A stretch of 64,000 nucleotides of DNA, taken from contig OZ024869.1 of the NCBI GenBank assembly GCA_964017185.1, forward strand, positions 53,346,761-53,410,760. Direction: 5' to 3'. The translations under genes were made by a program, and so were the position numbers. This DNA is from Rugalucina vietnamica (Eukaryota; Mollusca; Bivalvia; Lucinida; Lucinidae). This document shows positions 43,451-54,764 of the stretch, piece by piece. Each line of letters begins with the position of its first letter. The stretch's first letter is position 1. A model generated the notes under the pieces. That model was not told the origin of the DNA and did no database searches. It worked only from the letters and a program-made list of their open reading frames with translations.

Positions 43451-44554
43451 GGATGAACACAATAAGTATAGTACATTTTATTTAACAACCATATTGAACT
43501 TTTGACCGATAAGATCAAAGATTAAACTCGTCACATTAACCATTCAGTTGCGGTTAGCTGACACAATTAAGATCAGTTTTTGAAATTTGAAATAGCCTGA
43601 TAACAGCCGCGGCAAAATAAAAGCAAAAACAAAGACTGACTTTATATTACCGTTGCCTTCCAGCATTTGCTTAAAGTGCAATTAGACGTAATGATGAATG
43701 CGGAAATATTTTTTCAGTTATTGAATTCATTTAATAATTTCGGCTGATATAAAACGGACGAATGTAGGATTATTGATATACACAGAGCGTTTGTGATACA
43801 GTGGACTCGACAATGGCGAATCACTATGTATGAGGTCAAATGCTATTATTTTAAATACGACCATCGGAATGTTATTCTATTTGGTACTAAGAACAACATA
43901 TCCCAGCTTTACAGGAAAATAATAATTTTAATTCATTCAATTTCTTAATACCGATTTAATCATGTCTTATTGCTGTAACGAATCAATGTAAGCCTAAAAG
44001 CAAGATGGGTAAACCACGACTTCCATCAATATTAGTTACGCCATTGACCAAACCAAATTGTTCCTGGGCGAGCCTTCCAAAGGTAGATTATCAGTACTTT
44101 GTGCACATTCTTTTCACTACACAAAGTATGATTCGCTATTGTCGAATTTACATGTACGTCTTTCCACGTTTATATCTACCTTCAGTGTCAAAACTTTTAT
44201 CAAAAACAGGCATACTGCATAACTAGGGATATTAGGCATCAAAGTAATGCAAAAATGGTCATAATCAAATGCTTAGAAACGAGGTAAGAAACACATTTTA
44301 TCTGAACGTCACTTTTTGTGGAACAATAAACCAGGCATCTTACTTAAGGGGTCAAGCGTTTCAGCAACCCTGATTTTATCGTCCGGTGGAATTTTGACTC
44401 CATTCTTTTACCAAACCTCAATGCATAGATGAAAGTAAATGACTGAGTTATATAATAAATAATATTTTGTCTAAGTTTCAAGAAATTCTGCAATATCTTT
44501 ACGAGTGATTCGCCATTGTCGATGATTCCCCATTGTCGAGTTCATTGTAGAACT
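43451..44554. other. No gene recognised
   Basis: AT-rich. A stretch at about 43740-43830 (aaaacggacgaatgtaggat, gagcgtttgtgata, ggcgaatcactatg) resembles the tandem units at 44555-44890 and so is a displaced copy. Confidence 0.45.
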
Positions 44555-44890
44555 GCCTGGAACATTCCAGGAATATAAACGGACGAATGCGGGAATATCG
44601 ATATTTGCAGTTATACGCGTCTTCTAGAGCGTTTGTGATCAAACATTTGCCTGGAACAATCCAGGAATATAAACAGGGACAAATACGGAAATATCAATAT
44701 TTCAGATACACAAAGCGTTTGTGATCAAACATTAATTTCGCCTGGAACATAAACGGACGATTGTGGAAATGTGAATATGTTACACAAATCGTTTCCAGGA
44801 ACAATCCACAAGTATAAATAAAGTTGCGATCAATAACAATATCAATCACTACGCGTTTGTAGTCAAACGTTTGCCTGGAACTTTCAGAGA
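44555..44890. repeat. Tandem repeat, about 75-95 bp units around gcctggaac
   Basis: Four to five imperfect units share tgcctggaacaatccaggaa, tataaacggacgaatgcgg, aaatatcaatattt and gcgtttgtgatcaaacat, with gcctggaac at about 44560, 44650, 44740 and 44873. ttgcctggaacaatccagg is itself partly self-complementary. Confidence 0.7.
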
Positions 44891-45149
44891 GACGATCGCG
44901 AAGACATTAACTAATATAAACGCGGCGTTCCATGTGGGGCTATTCTATTTGCTTGGAGGAATTTCATCGAATTTCACGCCTGATGCCCCTAACAATGAAA
45001 GTGGACTCACCCAAATGATAACAATGGGAAAGACCATTCGCCATAAACGGGTTAATATTTGCAGCAATACAATAGTAAAATTACATTATAAATCTGCCTG
45101 ATCGCACCATATCGAGCTTGTTGAATTTGATATTGTACTTGCATACGAA

Positions 45150-45168
45150 GTGTTTTTTTTTTTTTTTT

Positions 45169-45228
<60 letters not shown>

Positions 45229-45290
45229 TTATTATTTTTTTTTTATTTATTTATTTATTTATTTATTTTTTTTTATTTTTTTTTTTTGTT
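45150..45290. repeat. Low-complexity block: T run, (ATT)n, (TTTA)n
   Basis: About thirty T, then about sixteen att units, then ttta units. A reading frame of F and Y runs across it is an artefact. Confidence 0.95.
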
Positions 45291-45375
45291 TCATTAAGAG
45301 TGCATGGTAGTTATATTTCAAGATTACAATAATTACATGGATCGGTCTGGTATGCTTTTTTACAATCCACCCCCT

Positions 45376-45752
45376 ACAAAGTCTCGGGGGGGGGGGTAAC
45401 TAAGGGGTAATTGTGGTACGGGTGTGTGGCCCAAAGTTCTGAAACCTACCCCAATCATATATCTGGTCATTGAAAAAATAGACCCATTCATATATTTGAT
45501 TGATCAAAATATTGATCCATTCATATATTGTCCTTTGATTTTTTATACCCATTCATATACTGTCCTTTGCCTTTGATTTAGGGCTATTCATATACTGTTG
45601 TGTGAAAAAATGGGGCCATTCATATATTTTTACTTGAAAATTGAACCCTATTCATAGATTGGCGAGGCTGAAAAAGGGGGCTATTCGGGCGGCACATCCC
45701 TACTATGTCATATATAGGTAGTTACCCCCCCCCCCTCCCCGAGTACAAAGTA
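45376..45752. mobile_element. 377-bp element with poly-G/poly-C inverted ends
   Basis: Left acaaagtctcggggggggggggtaacta and right tagttacccccccccctcccc then gagtacaaag are inverted copies. Inside are imperfect units around ccattcatatattgtccttt repeated about seven times. Non-coding. Confidence 0.65.
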
Positions 45753-46333
45753 CATGTATGCGCCTTCGATTTGTTCATGTACGGCCTGAAACCAATTCAG
45801 TTATATACTGATCCAATGTTTTGACAAACGGATTGCATAGCTTAGTTAAAACAAGTACGAACGAGTGTCAGTTCATTTGCACAAATGTCAACTTTTGATA
45901 CCCTTTTGATAGAGGGTCATTCATGTGTTGAAGTTTATTTGATCTGTTGATAGCAGGTATATTCTCTTATTTTTATCTAGTATATGGGACGCAAAAGCAT
46001 TTTATCAGATATAGTCTTTGTCAAGTCTTATTTTATCAAAAATATTTGTTGTATTAGAGTATTCTCAATATGATTACCGTTGTGTTTTTGCGAGGTCCAA
46101 ACATCGTCACAAATTTTAACCCCATATTGATGTTTAGTGAATATGTTCTTCTTGTTGACTTCTCTCAATCATACCGTATAAAGTTATCATTAAGCTGCAC
46201 CAAAATAATAATCATCTGTGCTTTCGTTACCGCTTCCTGTCGTATCTATCTCTGACATTTTATCTATCAAACGAGATATCCTTTGAAACATTTTGTAGCT
46301 TGACTTACAAGTCTTACAAGAATAGGACAAAAC

Positions 46334-46831
46334 ATGTCGGATGCCAGACGGAGCTTACCCGACATTGCTACCATCCAACCCGACCGACTGATAAAGTACA
46401 GGATCAGTGAAGATAGATTCTCTGGAGAAGTTCTACTGCCGGGGCTCTGGTATACTGACTTCGATCCCGTATTTGAAGGTATATCTCTGAACTCAACTGA
46501 TGAAAGGTGTGCCGAACTAATAAATGACCATCTTTTAATAGACTGCTAAGCCGGACTGAAATATTCTAGGCAAGCGTCAGTAGATCGTAAAGCTCATTTA
46601 CATATACAGTTCCAGTAAGTAATCAAGAAGTATTTTTCAGCCCCTTCATAATACCAGTTTATTTGCTATACTATTGTGAGTATTGTATTGTATAGCGGCG
46701 ACAATGGCAAACCACCACGACTAAAAAGGTCTTTTCTGTCTTTTGTTTCTCTCTAATGACTTCCGGTAAGCGGCGCATTACCCAAAGAAGAGGTCTGGAG
46801 GCCAGCTCCGCATATGCACTAAGTCGTGTAC

Positions 46832-46874
<43 letters not shown>

Positions 46875-47914
46875 CTTTATTTAAAAGTCGCTTCATATTT
46901 CAACAACCAACATAAGCCCTGAAGAGCTTTTATTGTGACTATTTAAGACATGTACAATATACATTGAGCTGTGGATATGTGACTTGCTCAAGGCCACAGC
47001 AGACGACGCCCCGGACAAGGATCAAACCGGGGAACCCTCGGCCCTCAGTCCGATGCGCTACCGACTGCTCCAGTCCGCTCCGCAAACTACTTATTTCATT
47101 GTCTTAATCATTTCAGGAAAATGGAAACTTTCTTCCACGTGTCAGTCAATAGAATTAGTTCGGCGTTCTATCCTAGATCCGCATGGAGCATTCTTCATCA
47201 AGGAACTGACCTCCGATGGCTCGCACACACTATTTATCGCCAGTCACAAATTCCGTATTGAAAAGGAACTCCATTATATACGACGAGAGAATGTGTGGGG
47301 TTATTACAAGCCGTACCGCTTCGAGGCTTGGGTTAGTGGCTTAGGGAAATCATCATTCAGTGTATGCCAAAATATGTATGATCATAATTCTGGACAGAAG
47401 CTTTACTCGGCTACAAGTGTTATGGTTTTCAGTGACTGGCAAACACGGAAGGCTAGCAAACTACCTAATTGGTTTGTTAGCCGTGCTGAAGAATACTTAA
47501 AGACTATAAATCCAGTTATGAACCATGTGATTGAAAAAAGTTCTGATATACACATACCAAAGGATTTTTTTTTCATATGAAATTAAGGCATTGCAAAGTG
47601 ACTGTGATCAAAATAATCACGTTAACCAGGCTGCTTATATAAAATGGTGTTCAAACGTTGGGGCTCTAGCAGTAGATGCTGAGATATATAAGTCATTTAA
47701 GAAAGACATTAGACTGTATGCTTTAGAAGAACTCCATGTTCAGTATATTGGCGAAACGTTTATGGACGAAACAGTTGTGGTATACACTTGGGAGAATACG
47801 AATGAACGTAACGCAGCTCATTTTGTGATGAAAAAGGAGGAAACAATAATTTTCAAGGCAAAACTCAAATACTATGAAGTCATATTGCCGCATTCTGTCC
47901 TGCCGAAATTATAA
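46334..47914 (+). pseudogene. Thioesterase-like unit C, two exons, frameshift in a T run
   Basis: Exon 1 (46334-46478) and exon 2 (47117-47914) have the same borders and phase as unit A. Exon 1 reads MSDARRSLPDIATIQPDRLI and ends YTDFDPVFE; exon 2 starts GKWKLSS. The first hot-dog half is open until a run of nine T at 47565-47573, after which the frame stops (FFFI then TGA). The homologous C-terminal half, with SYEIKALQSDCDQNNHVNQA, continues in the frame one base on, to TAA at 47912-47914. One base of the run is therefore extra relative to A. This could be a sequencing error, an allele or a real pseudogene. The active-site segment SDCDQNNHVNQ is otherwise intact. AATAAA at 47927-47932. The intron holds a SINE at 46836-47096. 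Classed as broken only because of the run. Confidence 0.8.
46836..47096 (-). mobile_element. tRNA-derived SINE with (ATT)n tail in the unit C intron
   Basis: Minus strand: GCGGAGCGGACTGGAGCAGT, then CGGTAGCGCATCGGACT (A box) and CCCCGGTTTGATCC (B box), a body with CAAGGCCACAGCAGACG in inverse order, and the 3' end TAAATAAAGATTATTATT, which continues as about a dozen att units (46838-46874). It ends only 20 bases before the exon 2 acceptor. Confidence 0.75.
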
Positions 47915-48214
47915 TCTGACATGTAAAATAAACTCAAATTTGATACTGAAAATAGAAGAAAATGTATAAAACAATCATTACAATGTCGTCTGAAAACTTG
48001 TTACAAACTTCCCTGTCTGTCAAAGCGCCCAATCATTATCATTTTATGGTTTTTGGGGCAGGCTTATGTTCAAATGTTTAATGATCAGTGCTATTTGGCA
48101 AAGAAATTCAACACAAAAACAAATAGGAATATATGGTAGACTCCGGGGGAATAGCGGTGGGCACTCAACTAACTGAACCGAACCATAAATATGAATTGAC
48201 ATGACTGAAACTGT

Positions 48215-48264
<50 letters not shown>

Positions 48265-48491
48265 AAGAATCAGAACTACCCGGATTGTATGGGTCATTTA
48301 TAAATTCGCTGGGGCTGTTTGTATGTGTATGTGTGTGCCTTACCACTCACTTACTTCCCCTCTCAGAAAAAATGGCTCGCATATTTGTCAATGAACCATC
48401 AAAATAACTAGTACGCATCGACCCGTATGAAAGTAAAAAAAGCCAAGTACAGCAGTCAAGTTAAGTACAGTCGATGCGATAATTATGTTTT
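47915..48491. other. No gene recognised; poly-A run
   Basis: 3' flank of unit C. An A run of about 45 bases at 48219-48263 and a short gt-rich stretch. No frame of note. Confidence 0.5.
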
Positions 48492-50044
48492 TAGCTCACC
48501 TGAGCCGAAGGCTCACAAGGTGAGCTTATAGTATAGTAGTCGAGCCGGCGTCCGTCCGTCTGTCCGTGCGTCCGTCCGTCCGTCCACATTTTCAAACTTG
48601 AATATCTCTAAGACAACAAGGCCAAACGTGACCAAATTTTATCTAAAGCATCATTGAGGAGGGGGAAAGGTTGTATTAGGTTTTGGGCCAGGTCGGATCA
48701 GAACTCTGGTTTCCATGGCAACAGATAGCTCCCATAGACTTACAATGGGAAAAACATATAAAAATCTTCTTCTCTGAAACCACAAGGCCAAGAGCTCTCA
48801 TATTTTGTGTGTAGCAATGTCTAGTGGTCCTCTTCATAAATCCTGCCAACCGTGCCCCTTGGGTCGATACGGGCCCCTCCCCAGGGGCGTCTTTGGGAAA
48901 ATGTAAAAAAAATCTTCTTCTCTGAAACCACAAATCCCAGAGGTTTCATATTTTGTATGTAGCAGTGTTTAGTGGTCCTCTTTATGAATCCTGCTAACCA
49001 TGGCCCTGGGGTCAAAAATGACCCCGCCCCGGGGGTCATTAGCTCCCATAGACTTACAATGGGAAAAACATAAAAAAAATCTTCTTCTCCGAAACCAAAA
49101 AGCCCAGAGCTTTCATATTTTGTGTGTAGCAATGTCTAGTGGTCCTCTTTATAAATCCTGCCATCCGTGCCCCTGGGGTCCATACGGGCCCTGCCCCGGG
49201 GGCGTCATGGTGAAAATATTAAAAAAATCTTCTTCTCCGAAACCACAAGGCCCAGAGCGTTCATATTTTGTGTGTAGCAGTGTATAGTGGTCCTCTTTAT
49301 AAATCCTGCCAGCCGTGCCCCTGGGGTTCATACGGGCCCAGCCCCGGGGGCGTCATGGGAAAAACTTTAAAAAAATCTTCTTCTCCAAAACCACAAGGCC
49401 TAGAGCTTTCATATTTTGTGTGTAGCAATGTATAATGGCCCTCTTTATAAATCCTGCCTACCGTGCCCCTGGGGTCCATACGGGCCGCGCCCCGGGGGTG
49501 TCATGGGAAAAACATAAAAAAAATCTTCTTCTCCAAAACCACAAGGCCCAAAGCTTTCATATTTTGTATGTAGCAGTGTTTAGTGGTCCTCTATTTAAAT
49601 CCTGCCAATCATGCCCCTGGGGTCAAAAATGGCTACGCCCCGGGGGTCATTAGCTCCCATAGACTTACAATGGGAAAAACATAAAAAAAAAATCTTCTTC
49701 TCCAAAACCACAAGGCCCAGAGCTTTCATATTTTGTCAGTAGCAATATATAGTGGTCCTCTTTATAAATCCTGCCAACCGTGCCCCTGGGGTCCATACGG
49801 GCCCCGCCCCAGGGGCGTCATGGGAAAAACTTTAAAAAATCTTTCTTCTCCAAAACCACAAGGCCCAAAGCTTTCATATTTTGTTTTAAGCAATGTATAG
49901 TGGTCCTCTTTATAAATCCTGCCAACTGTGCCCCTGGGGTCCATACGGGCCCCGCCCCGGGGGCGTCATGGGAAAAACGAAAAAAAATCTTCTTCTCCGA
50001 AACCATATGGCCCAGAGCTTTCATATGTTGTGTGGACCAATGTA

Positions 50045-51451
50045 ATAGTAGTAGTAGTAGTAGAAAGTGGCAGTTTTTCGTCATGCTGGGCTGAACGGAC
50101 TTAATCCAGTATTCCACCTCAAGGACGAAGGTTAAGTGCTCCTGGGCTGCAAATCGTGGCGGTGACAGCAGAATGCAAATCGCGCTGTTCGCCGGTGCCC
50201 AAAGTAAACGGACAATGCAAGTCAAGCCAGAAGAGTGTAGGAGCACTTCTTTTTAGAATTTTGAACGCCATGGTCGAAAAATGAGCATAGAAATAGATAG
50301 GAAATCGATGCCAATTCGGCTGCAAATCAGTGATTCGAGAGCAAAAGTAGGTCAAATGAGATATCCAATCAGATTGCTCTCATTCAGGGCCGCGCTTAAT
50401 GGCTATGCTAGGTCGGTGAAATGACCTAGTTTTGAAACTGCACATGATTAAACAGCTACGGACGCTGCAATCCATGTGAACAGTGATCTCGGACATTTGC
50501 TAGCGGCTTAGCAGTGAAGTTTCGAGGTTCAGGAAACAGAGGCAGGTGCTGGCAGCGATCACGACGTGGCTTCTGGTGGTCGTAGCTCGAGGATGTTGAC
50601 CGTGGAGCAGAAGTAGTTCCAGTCGTTGACAAACTCGCTGGATAGTTTCTCGCCTTGTTGCCAAAGTCGTTTGTAGTGGTCGTACTCCGGAGTATCTTTG
50701 TAGGTCAGTAGGTAGTAGTCGGTGGAGTCGTAGGCGTAGAAGTCGCTGACGAGGTAGTGGGTATGGCGAGGGCCGGTCTTCGGTCGTAGAGCCTGGATCG
50801 ACGCTCTCCCCTTCTCGTGGCTGTACTCACGGACGTAGTTGGTCTTGTCTCTATGGTTGGTGTAGTTGGTACGGAGAATCTCTGACTTGACCTTTCTGAC
50901 CTTGAATTCTCCGGCGAACGGTCGGCGTGGAGCAGCTGGTGTAGACTTGGACTCTGGCTGAGGAGTGGGTGCGCTGGTGGGCGTCGGTAGCAACGGTTCT
51001 CGACGTGGTTTCTTGGTGACTGGTGGGACCGTTGGTGATGGCGTTGGTGCTGTCACTTGGCGTCGGACGATGGTAGCTGGCGTTGGTGATGGTAGAGTTG
51101 GTGTCTCAGGTGGCGGACACTGCGACGTCTGAAGCTGATGTCTGGTAGGAGCAGAAGTCTCGGAGGGCTTCTTCTTGGCTGGTTGTTTCTTGGGCTTCTT
51201 CGGAGCCGACGTAGCTAAGTCCCAAGTGATGGTTACGCTGATCTTCGTGGTTCGGAGATCTGTCTGGACATGAGGCATACCAGAGAGATTGGTAGCCTTG
51301 AGCATGCCTACAAGAGGCGCAGGAAGTCTGTAGTCTTCCATGTTTTTCTTTCGAATGAAAGGTAAAGTTTTTCTTTCAGAAAATATCTCAGAGTGAGATG
51401 TTTACACTTCGAGAGCTGAAGTGGAAGTGTGATATATGTTGAATGATGGAA
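50045..51451 (-). mobile_element. 1.4 kb retroposon-like insertion, 14-bp duplication, (CTA)n tail
   Basis: TGTGGACCAATGTA occurs at 50031-50044 and 51452-51465, directly flanking the insertion. On the minus strand the element starts TTCCATCATTCAAC, has one long ORF (51341-50559), a 3' part of about 510 bases, and ends in CTACTACTACTACTACTAT next to the duplication. A long duplication plus a simple-repeat 3' tail is the signature of target-primed insertion by a LINE machinery. The GC content and codon use differ from the AT-rich surroundings. No reverse transcriptase is present. Confidence 0.8.
50559..51341 (-). CDS. 260-residue ORF of unknown family inside the retroposon-like insertion
   Basis: The only long frame of the insertion and unbroken. 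It begins MEDYRLPAPLVGMLKATNLS about 110 bases from the element's 5' end. Residues 1-42 look folded (ending ISVTITWDL). Residues 47-60 are strongly basic (KKPKKQPAKKKP). Residues 60-140 are Pro/Thr/Ser-rich and probably disordered, with a second basic spot (KKPRRE). Residues 143-250 look like a compact domain rich in Tyr and charged residues (VRKVKSEILRTNY, SDFYAYDSTDYYLLTY, WQQGEKLSSEFVNDWNYF). No zinc knuckle, reverse transcriptase or nuclease motif. A nucleic-acid-binding ORF1-type protein of a LINE derivative is a reasonable guess from the context and basic patch, but I do not recognise the family. Confidence 0.65.
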   Translation of the reverse strand: MEDYRLPAPLVGMLKATNLSGMPHVQTDLRTTKISVTITWDLATSAPKKPKKQPAKKKPSETSAPTRHQLQTSQCPPPETPTLPSPTPATIVRRQVTAPTPSPTVPPVTKKPRREPLLPTPTSAPTPQPESKSTPAAPRRPFAGEFKVRKVKSEILRTNYTNHRDKTNYVREYSHEKGRASIQALRPKTGPRHTHYLVSDFYAYDSTDYYLLTYKDTPEYDHYKRLWQQGEKLSSEFVNDWNYFCSTVNILELRPPEATS

Positions 51452-51955
51452 TGTGGACCAATGTATAATACTCTCCTTTATAAATGCTGCCAACGGTGCC
51501 CCTGGGGTCCATACAGGCCACACCCCAGGCATGTCATTATCTACCATAGACTTATAATGGAAATCTTCTCTGGAACAGCATGACACAAAGCTTGTATATT
51601 TGATATACAACATTGTCATGTGGAGCTCTACATAAATCCTGCCAATCTCGCCCCTGGGGTCAAATATGGCCCCACCACGGGGGTCATTATAGGACCCTGA
51701 CCTTGTTAGATGATTTTTTCAAGTGAACCAAAATGGCAGAAAAGAGGATACACAATCCAGACAAGAGCTCTTCTGCTGATTAAGTAGTGTTTTAAGGTCA
51801 CATGACCAAAATGGCCACCATACCCATATATGGTAAAAACCCCAATTACTTTGTCCAGTGACTGTACTTGTTGACTCTCAGGTGAGCGATCGTTGCCCCT
51901 GGGCTACTTGTTTATATGTACCACGCCGTTTTATCCGCAAATACTTGCATATCAT

Positions 51956-52193
51956 AAGGGCCGCGAAGCGAGAAAACCGGTCTTCGGGGTTTCCGACCAG
52001 GTCTAACGCAAACCGGCCTGTACAGTCACAGAAACAGGCTAGCAGCTTCAAATTTCGGATTTAAGAAGAAGAGAAATTGTACTATTCGTGTAGCGAAAAC
52101 AAAGGCGCTGATCAGCTTCGCAGTTAGTGCGAAGCTGATCTGCGCCTTTGTTTTCGCATAGGCAAAAGTCCGGTTTTCTCACGATGCGGCTCA
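51956..52193. mobile_element. MITE of the TGAGCC/GGCTCA family
   Basis: Starts aagggccgcgaagcgagaaa and ends acgatgcggctca. Palindrome gatcagcttcgcagttagtg then cgaagctgatc is intact. The first bases have drifted from TGAGCC, so the dinucleotide duplication cannot be confirmed. Confidence 0.8.
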
Positions 52194-54329
52194 AATTTAT
52201 TAAGAAATATACGTACTTCAAATATCAGTATCAATAACTTATTGGTGTTATTATTATTATTATTATTATCATCATTATTATTGCGTCGTATAGCTACATA
52301 TAGCTATATACATGTATATAACGTGAAATTATACTGCTTTGGAAGACTTTAGATCTATATGTGGATATACAAGGCTAAAATTGATAACATTTTAACATGC
52401 ATAATTTTTCAAACCAAATACTCAGCATGCAAAAATGGCAAGTGTAAATTCCGTATCCAATTGTTTATATATAACAGAATAATCCATACAATACTGTGTA
52501 TGGTAGGTGAGTAGATGGAGAGATACTCAGATAAACCAACGCCTTGAAGATACGCATACATCACCGATAGATGGTGATCTCGATGGAAATGGAATTACAA
52601 CAGTACAGAATCAAACTCCAAGCCGCGGTGTTCCACCGCCGGACGCAAGTCCTGTCGGAGAGTAACGGAGGTGTTGACACTGTTGGGGAACTTAATTGTT
52701 GTAAACAACCTCCTTTATTGAATCGTTAATCGGTTCAATTTAAAGACATTTACTTGACGTTTACGTCTGTGAATAAAGTAAGCTTTTGACTGACACACCG
52801 AAATTCAAGTATTACCCAGATAGCAAGCTTACGTGGGATCCACGTGGGCATACGGTCGCAATGTGGGCGGTATGTTTGTGTGGGAGTGACCACGTGGATG
52901 CGACGTTGCTTCGACGTTGGTTAATATATGGTGGTTGTATAATAAATACCATCTGAAGTTGCAACGCAATACATCTTGGCAAACATAAAAATGCTTTATA
53001 GCTTTATTGTTGTCTTATATACGATTTTGAAGATTGTGGTTGGAAGTACCGATGCGACGTGGGACCGACGTTGTATGGCAACGGTGGGTCGGACACCGTT
53101 GGTTCGACGTTGGTGCGATGTGGAACTTATTTTAATTAAAAGCAGATGAAAATGGAGATCTTAAAGAGAAATAAGACTAAAATCACTGATAGAAAATAAA
53201 TAAATTATAAATATATTAATAAATCATAAATGGACTCCAGCTTGCATTTCCATTAGATAGCAGCGGTGCAGGTGGTAATGATGCATAATTTGTTATCTGT
53301 ATGTTCTTTTATCAGTCTTATTACTCTGTTTAACCCCCAGTTAACCATGCTGAACTCTGGTTACCTAGGCAACAAATTGATTTTGCCATTAGTGTGATAC
53401 TTGATACTGTGAGAAACTTTCTTATCCATGTGTTATCAGCGATTTCAAACTGCAGAAAGGTTCCTACAGTCGATAGAAATATACATATATACAGTTTAAT
53501 TAATTAGTGTGCAGCAGCAGCTAGTGTTCTCATCATCCAAGTTTTGAAGAAGAGGAGTAAAATATTCACCAAAATGTAAGTTATTAAATATATTCTAAAT
53601 TTAATCTAGAATTTATTGTATTTTAAGTGATCATTTCACAACCGGGACCGACAAAAGAAAATTCTACTTCAAATTTTAACTGAGCAAACAACACATGCAC
53701 TCATGTATCCATTGGCTTTGCATAGTAATTCAAAAAAGGTACAAGCAATCAATAGTTGAAAGAAGTTCTGCTACATGGGCTGTATTTTTTTGATTTAGAA
53801 AAAAATAATACAACATTGAAGTAGATTTTCCTTTGATAGGCCTACGTCTAAGTGTATTGATATAAAGTACAGCGTGGCATATTCGCCTGGCTTGGTATTT
53901 CGGACTGGCATACATGCATGGTGTAATTCTATCAGCAGTGATTCATCTGATCAGCCGGGATTGTTTAAAGTTTAGTTTTCATGGTTTTTATTAATACAAT
54001 TCCCAGTGTGAGACTGGTTGGGTAAGTGCGTAATGTTTCACAACAAAGAAGCAAAATATGACGTGCAGGCATGAATGAATTAAGTCTCATTTTACTTGTC
54101 AACCTTTTTTGCCTATAAAAGTTTATAAATTTATAAGATGCAATCATGTTTGATAGCGATGACTGTCATTGGAAATACATGTGTTTAGTAGCATGCAGGT
54201 CAAATATTTGACCTTTCAGTATCATATATGGTGATCATGATGAATTTTTGCTTTGCCGTTATACTGGTATGCCCTTAATTCTGAGGATTAGCACCAGTGG
54301 ATTGCAGTTGGCCATGATTCGATTGATGA
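52194..54329. other. No gene recognised; degenerate GT-rich repeat
   Basis: Between about 52830 and 53120 short motifs such as cacgtgg, gcgacgttg, ttcgacgttgg and ggtgcgatgtgg recur, a degenerate repeat with no clear inverted ends. An att-type microsatellite lies at 52245-52280. At about 53575 aaaatgtaagtt resembles a splice donor, but no exon partner was found. Confidence 0.45.
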
Positions 54330-54499
54330 ATTCACCATTTTTGCATTATCAGCAGGTTTCCGGCTCAGAAATAATCAATATTGGAAAAGCAGGTAACCAT
54401 TTACCACCATGGCCTCAAGGTCAGGGGGGGGGGGGGTTGGTTACCTGTATTTCCAGTATTGATTTTTATAAGCTGGAAACCAGCCGATAATGCAAAAGT
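54330..54499. repeat. Second copy of the palindrome family
   Basis: attcaccatttttgcattat at the left and ccagccgataatgcaaaagt at the right, with tcaatattggaaaagcaggt and acctgtatttccagtattga as inner arms and a run of twelve G near the centre. Diverged from 14224-14399. Confidence 0.75.
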
Positions 54500-54764
54500 T
54501 ATTAATCAAGAAATCCAAATGTACGTCCTCATGACGTGTTGAGTAAAAATTTACCCGGGCCCATTCCACTGGGTCCATTCCACAGCCATGCTGTACTTTA
54601 TACTAAGACACAAAGCGGGAATCAACCAATATAAATGTGCGCCTGTAAAAATGATCATGTGATCAGCCAAAATGGAAGATGCTAGATCCAAGGGGAGTGG
54701 AGAATGTGCAGCTGCCATACACTATTTCTTTCATCTGTGGTAGTTTCCAAAAGTCTTGAAATAA

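Larger units (their letters stand above)
48492..51913. repeat. Second hairpin-ended repeat with 148-bp tandem units, split by an insertion
   Basis: Starts tagctcacctgagccgaagg then ctcacaaggtgagctta, followed by a gtccgtccgtctgtccgtgc run. About nine units of roughly 148 bases repeat cttcttctccgaaaccacaa, gcccagagctttcatatttt, gtgtagcaatgtatagtggt, cctctttataaatcctgcc and gcccctggggtccatacggg. It resumes after the insertion at 51466 and fades out near 51913 (ctcaggtgagcgatcgttgc). Frames across it (for example at 49149-49331 minus) are repeat by-products. Confidence 0.85.

Noticed and set aside
49149-49944. Series of about 60-codon minus-strand frames with MDPRGTVGRIYKEDHYTLL-type sequence
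   Set aside because: Identical frames arise once per 148-bp tandem unit. They are repeat by-products without starts or context.
52681-52830. Possible solo LTR (tgttggggaac start)
   Set aside because: No matching CA end, no target duplication and no second LTR or retroviral-type frame nearby.
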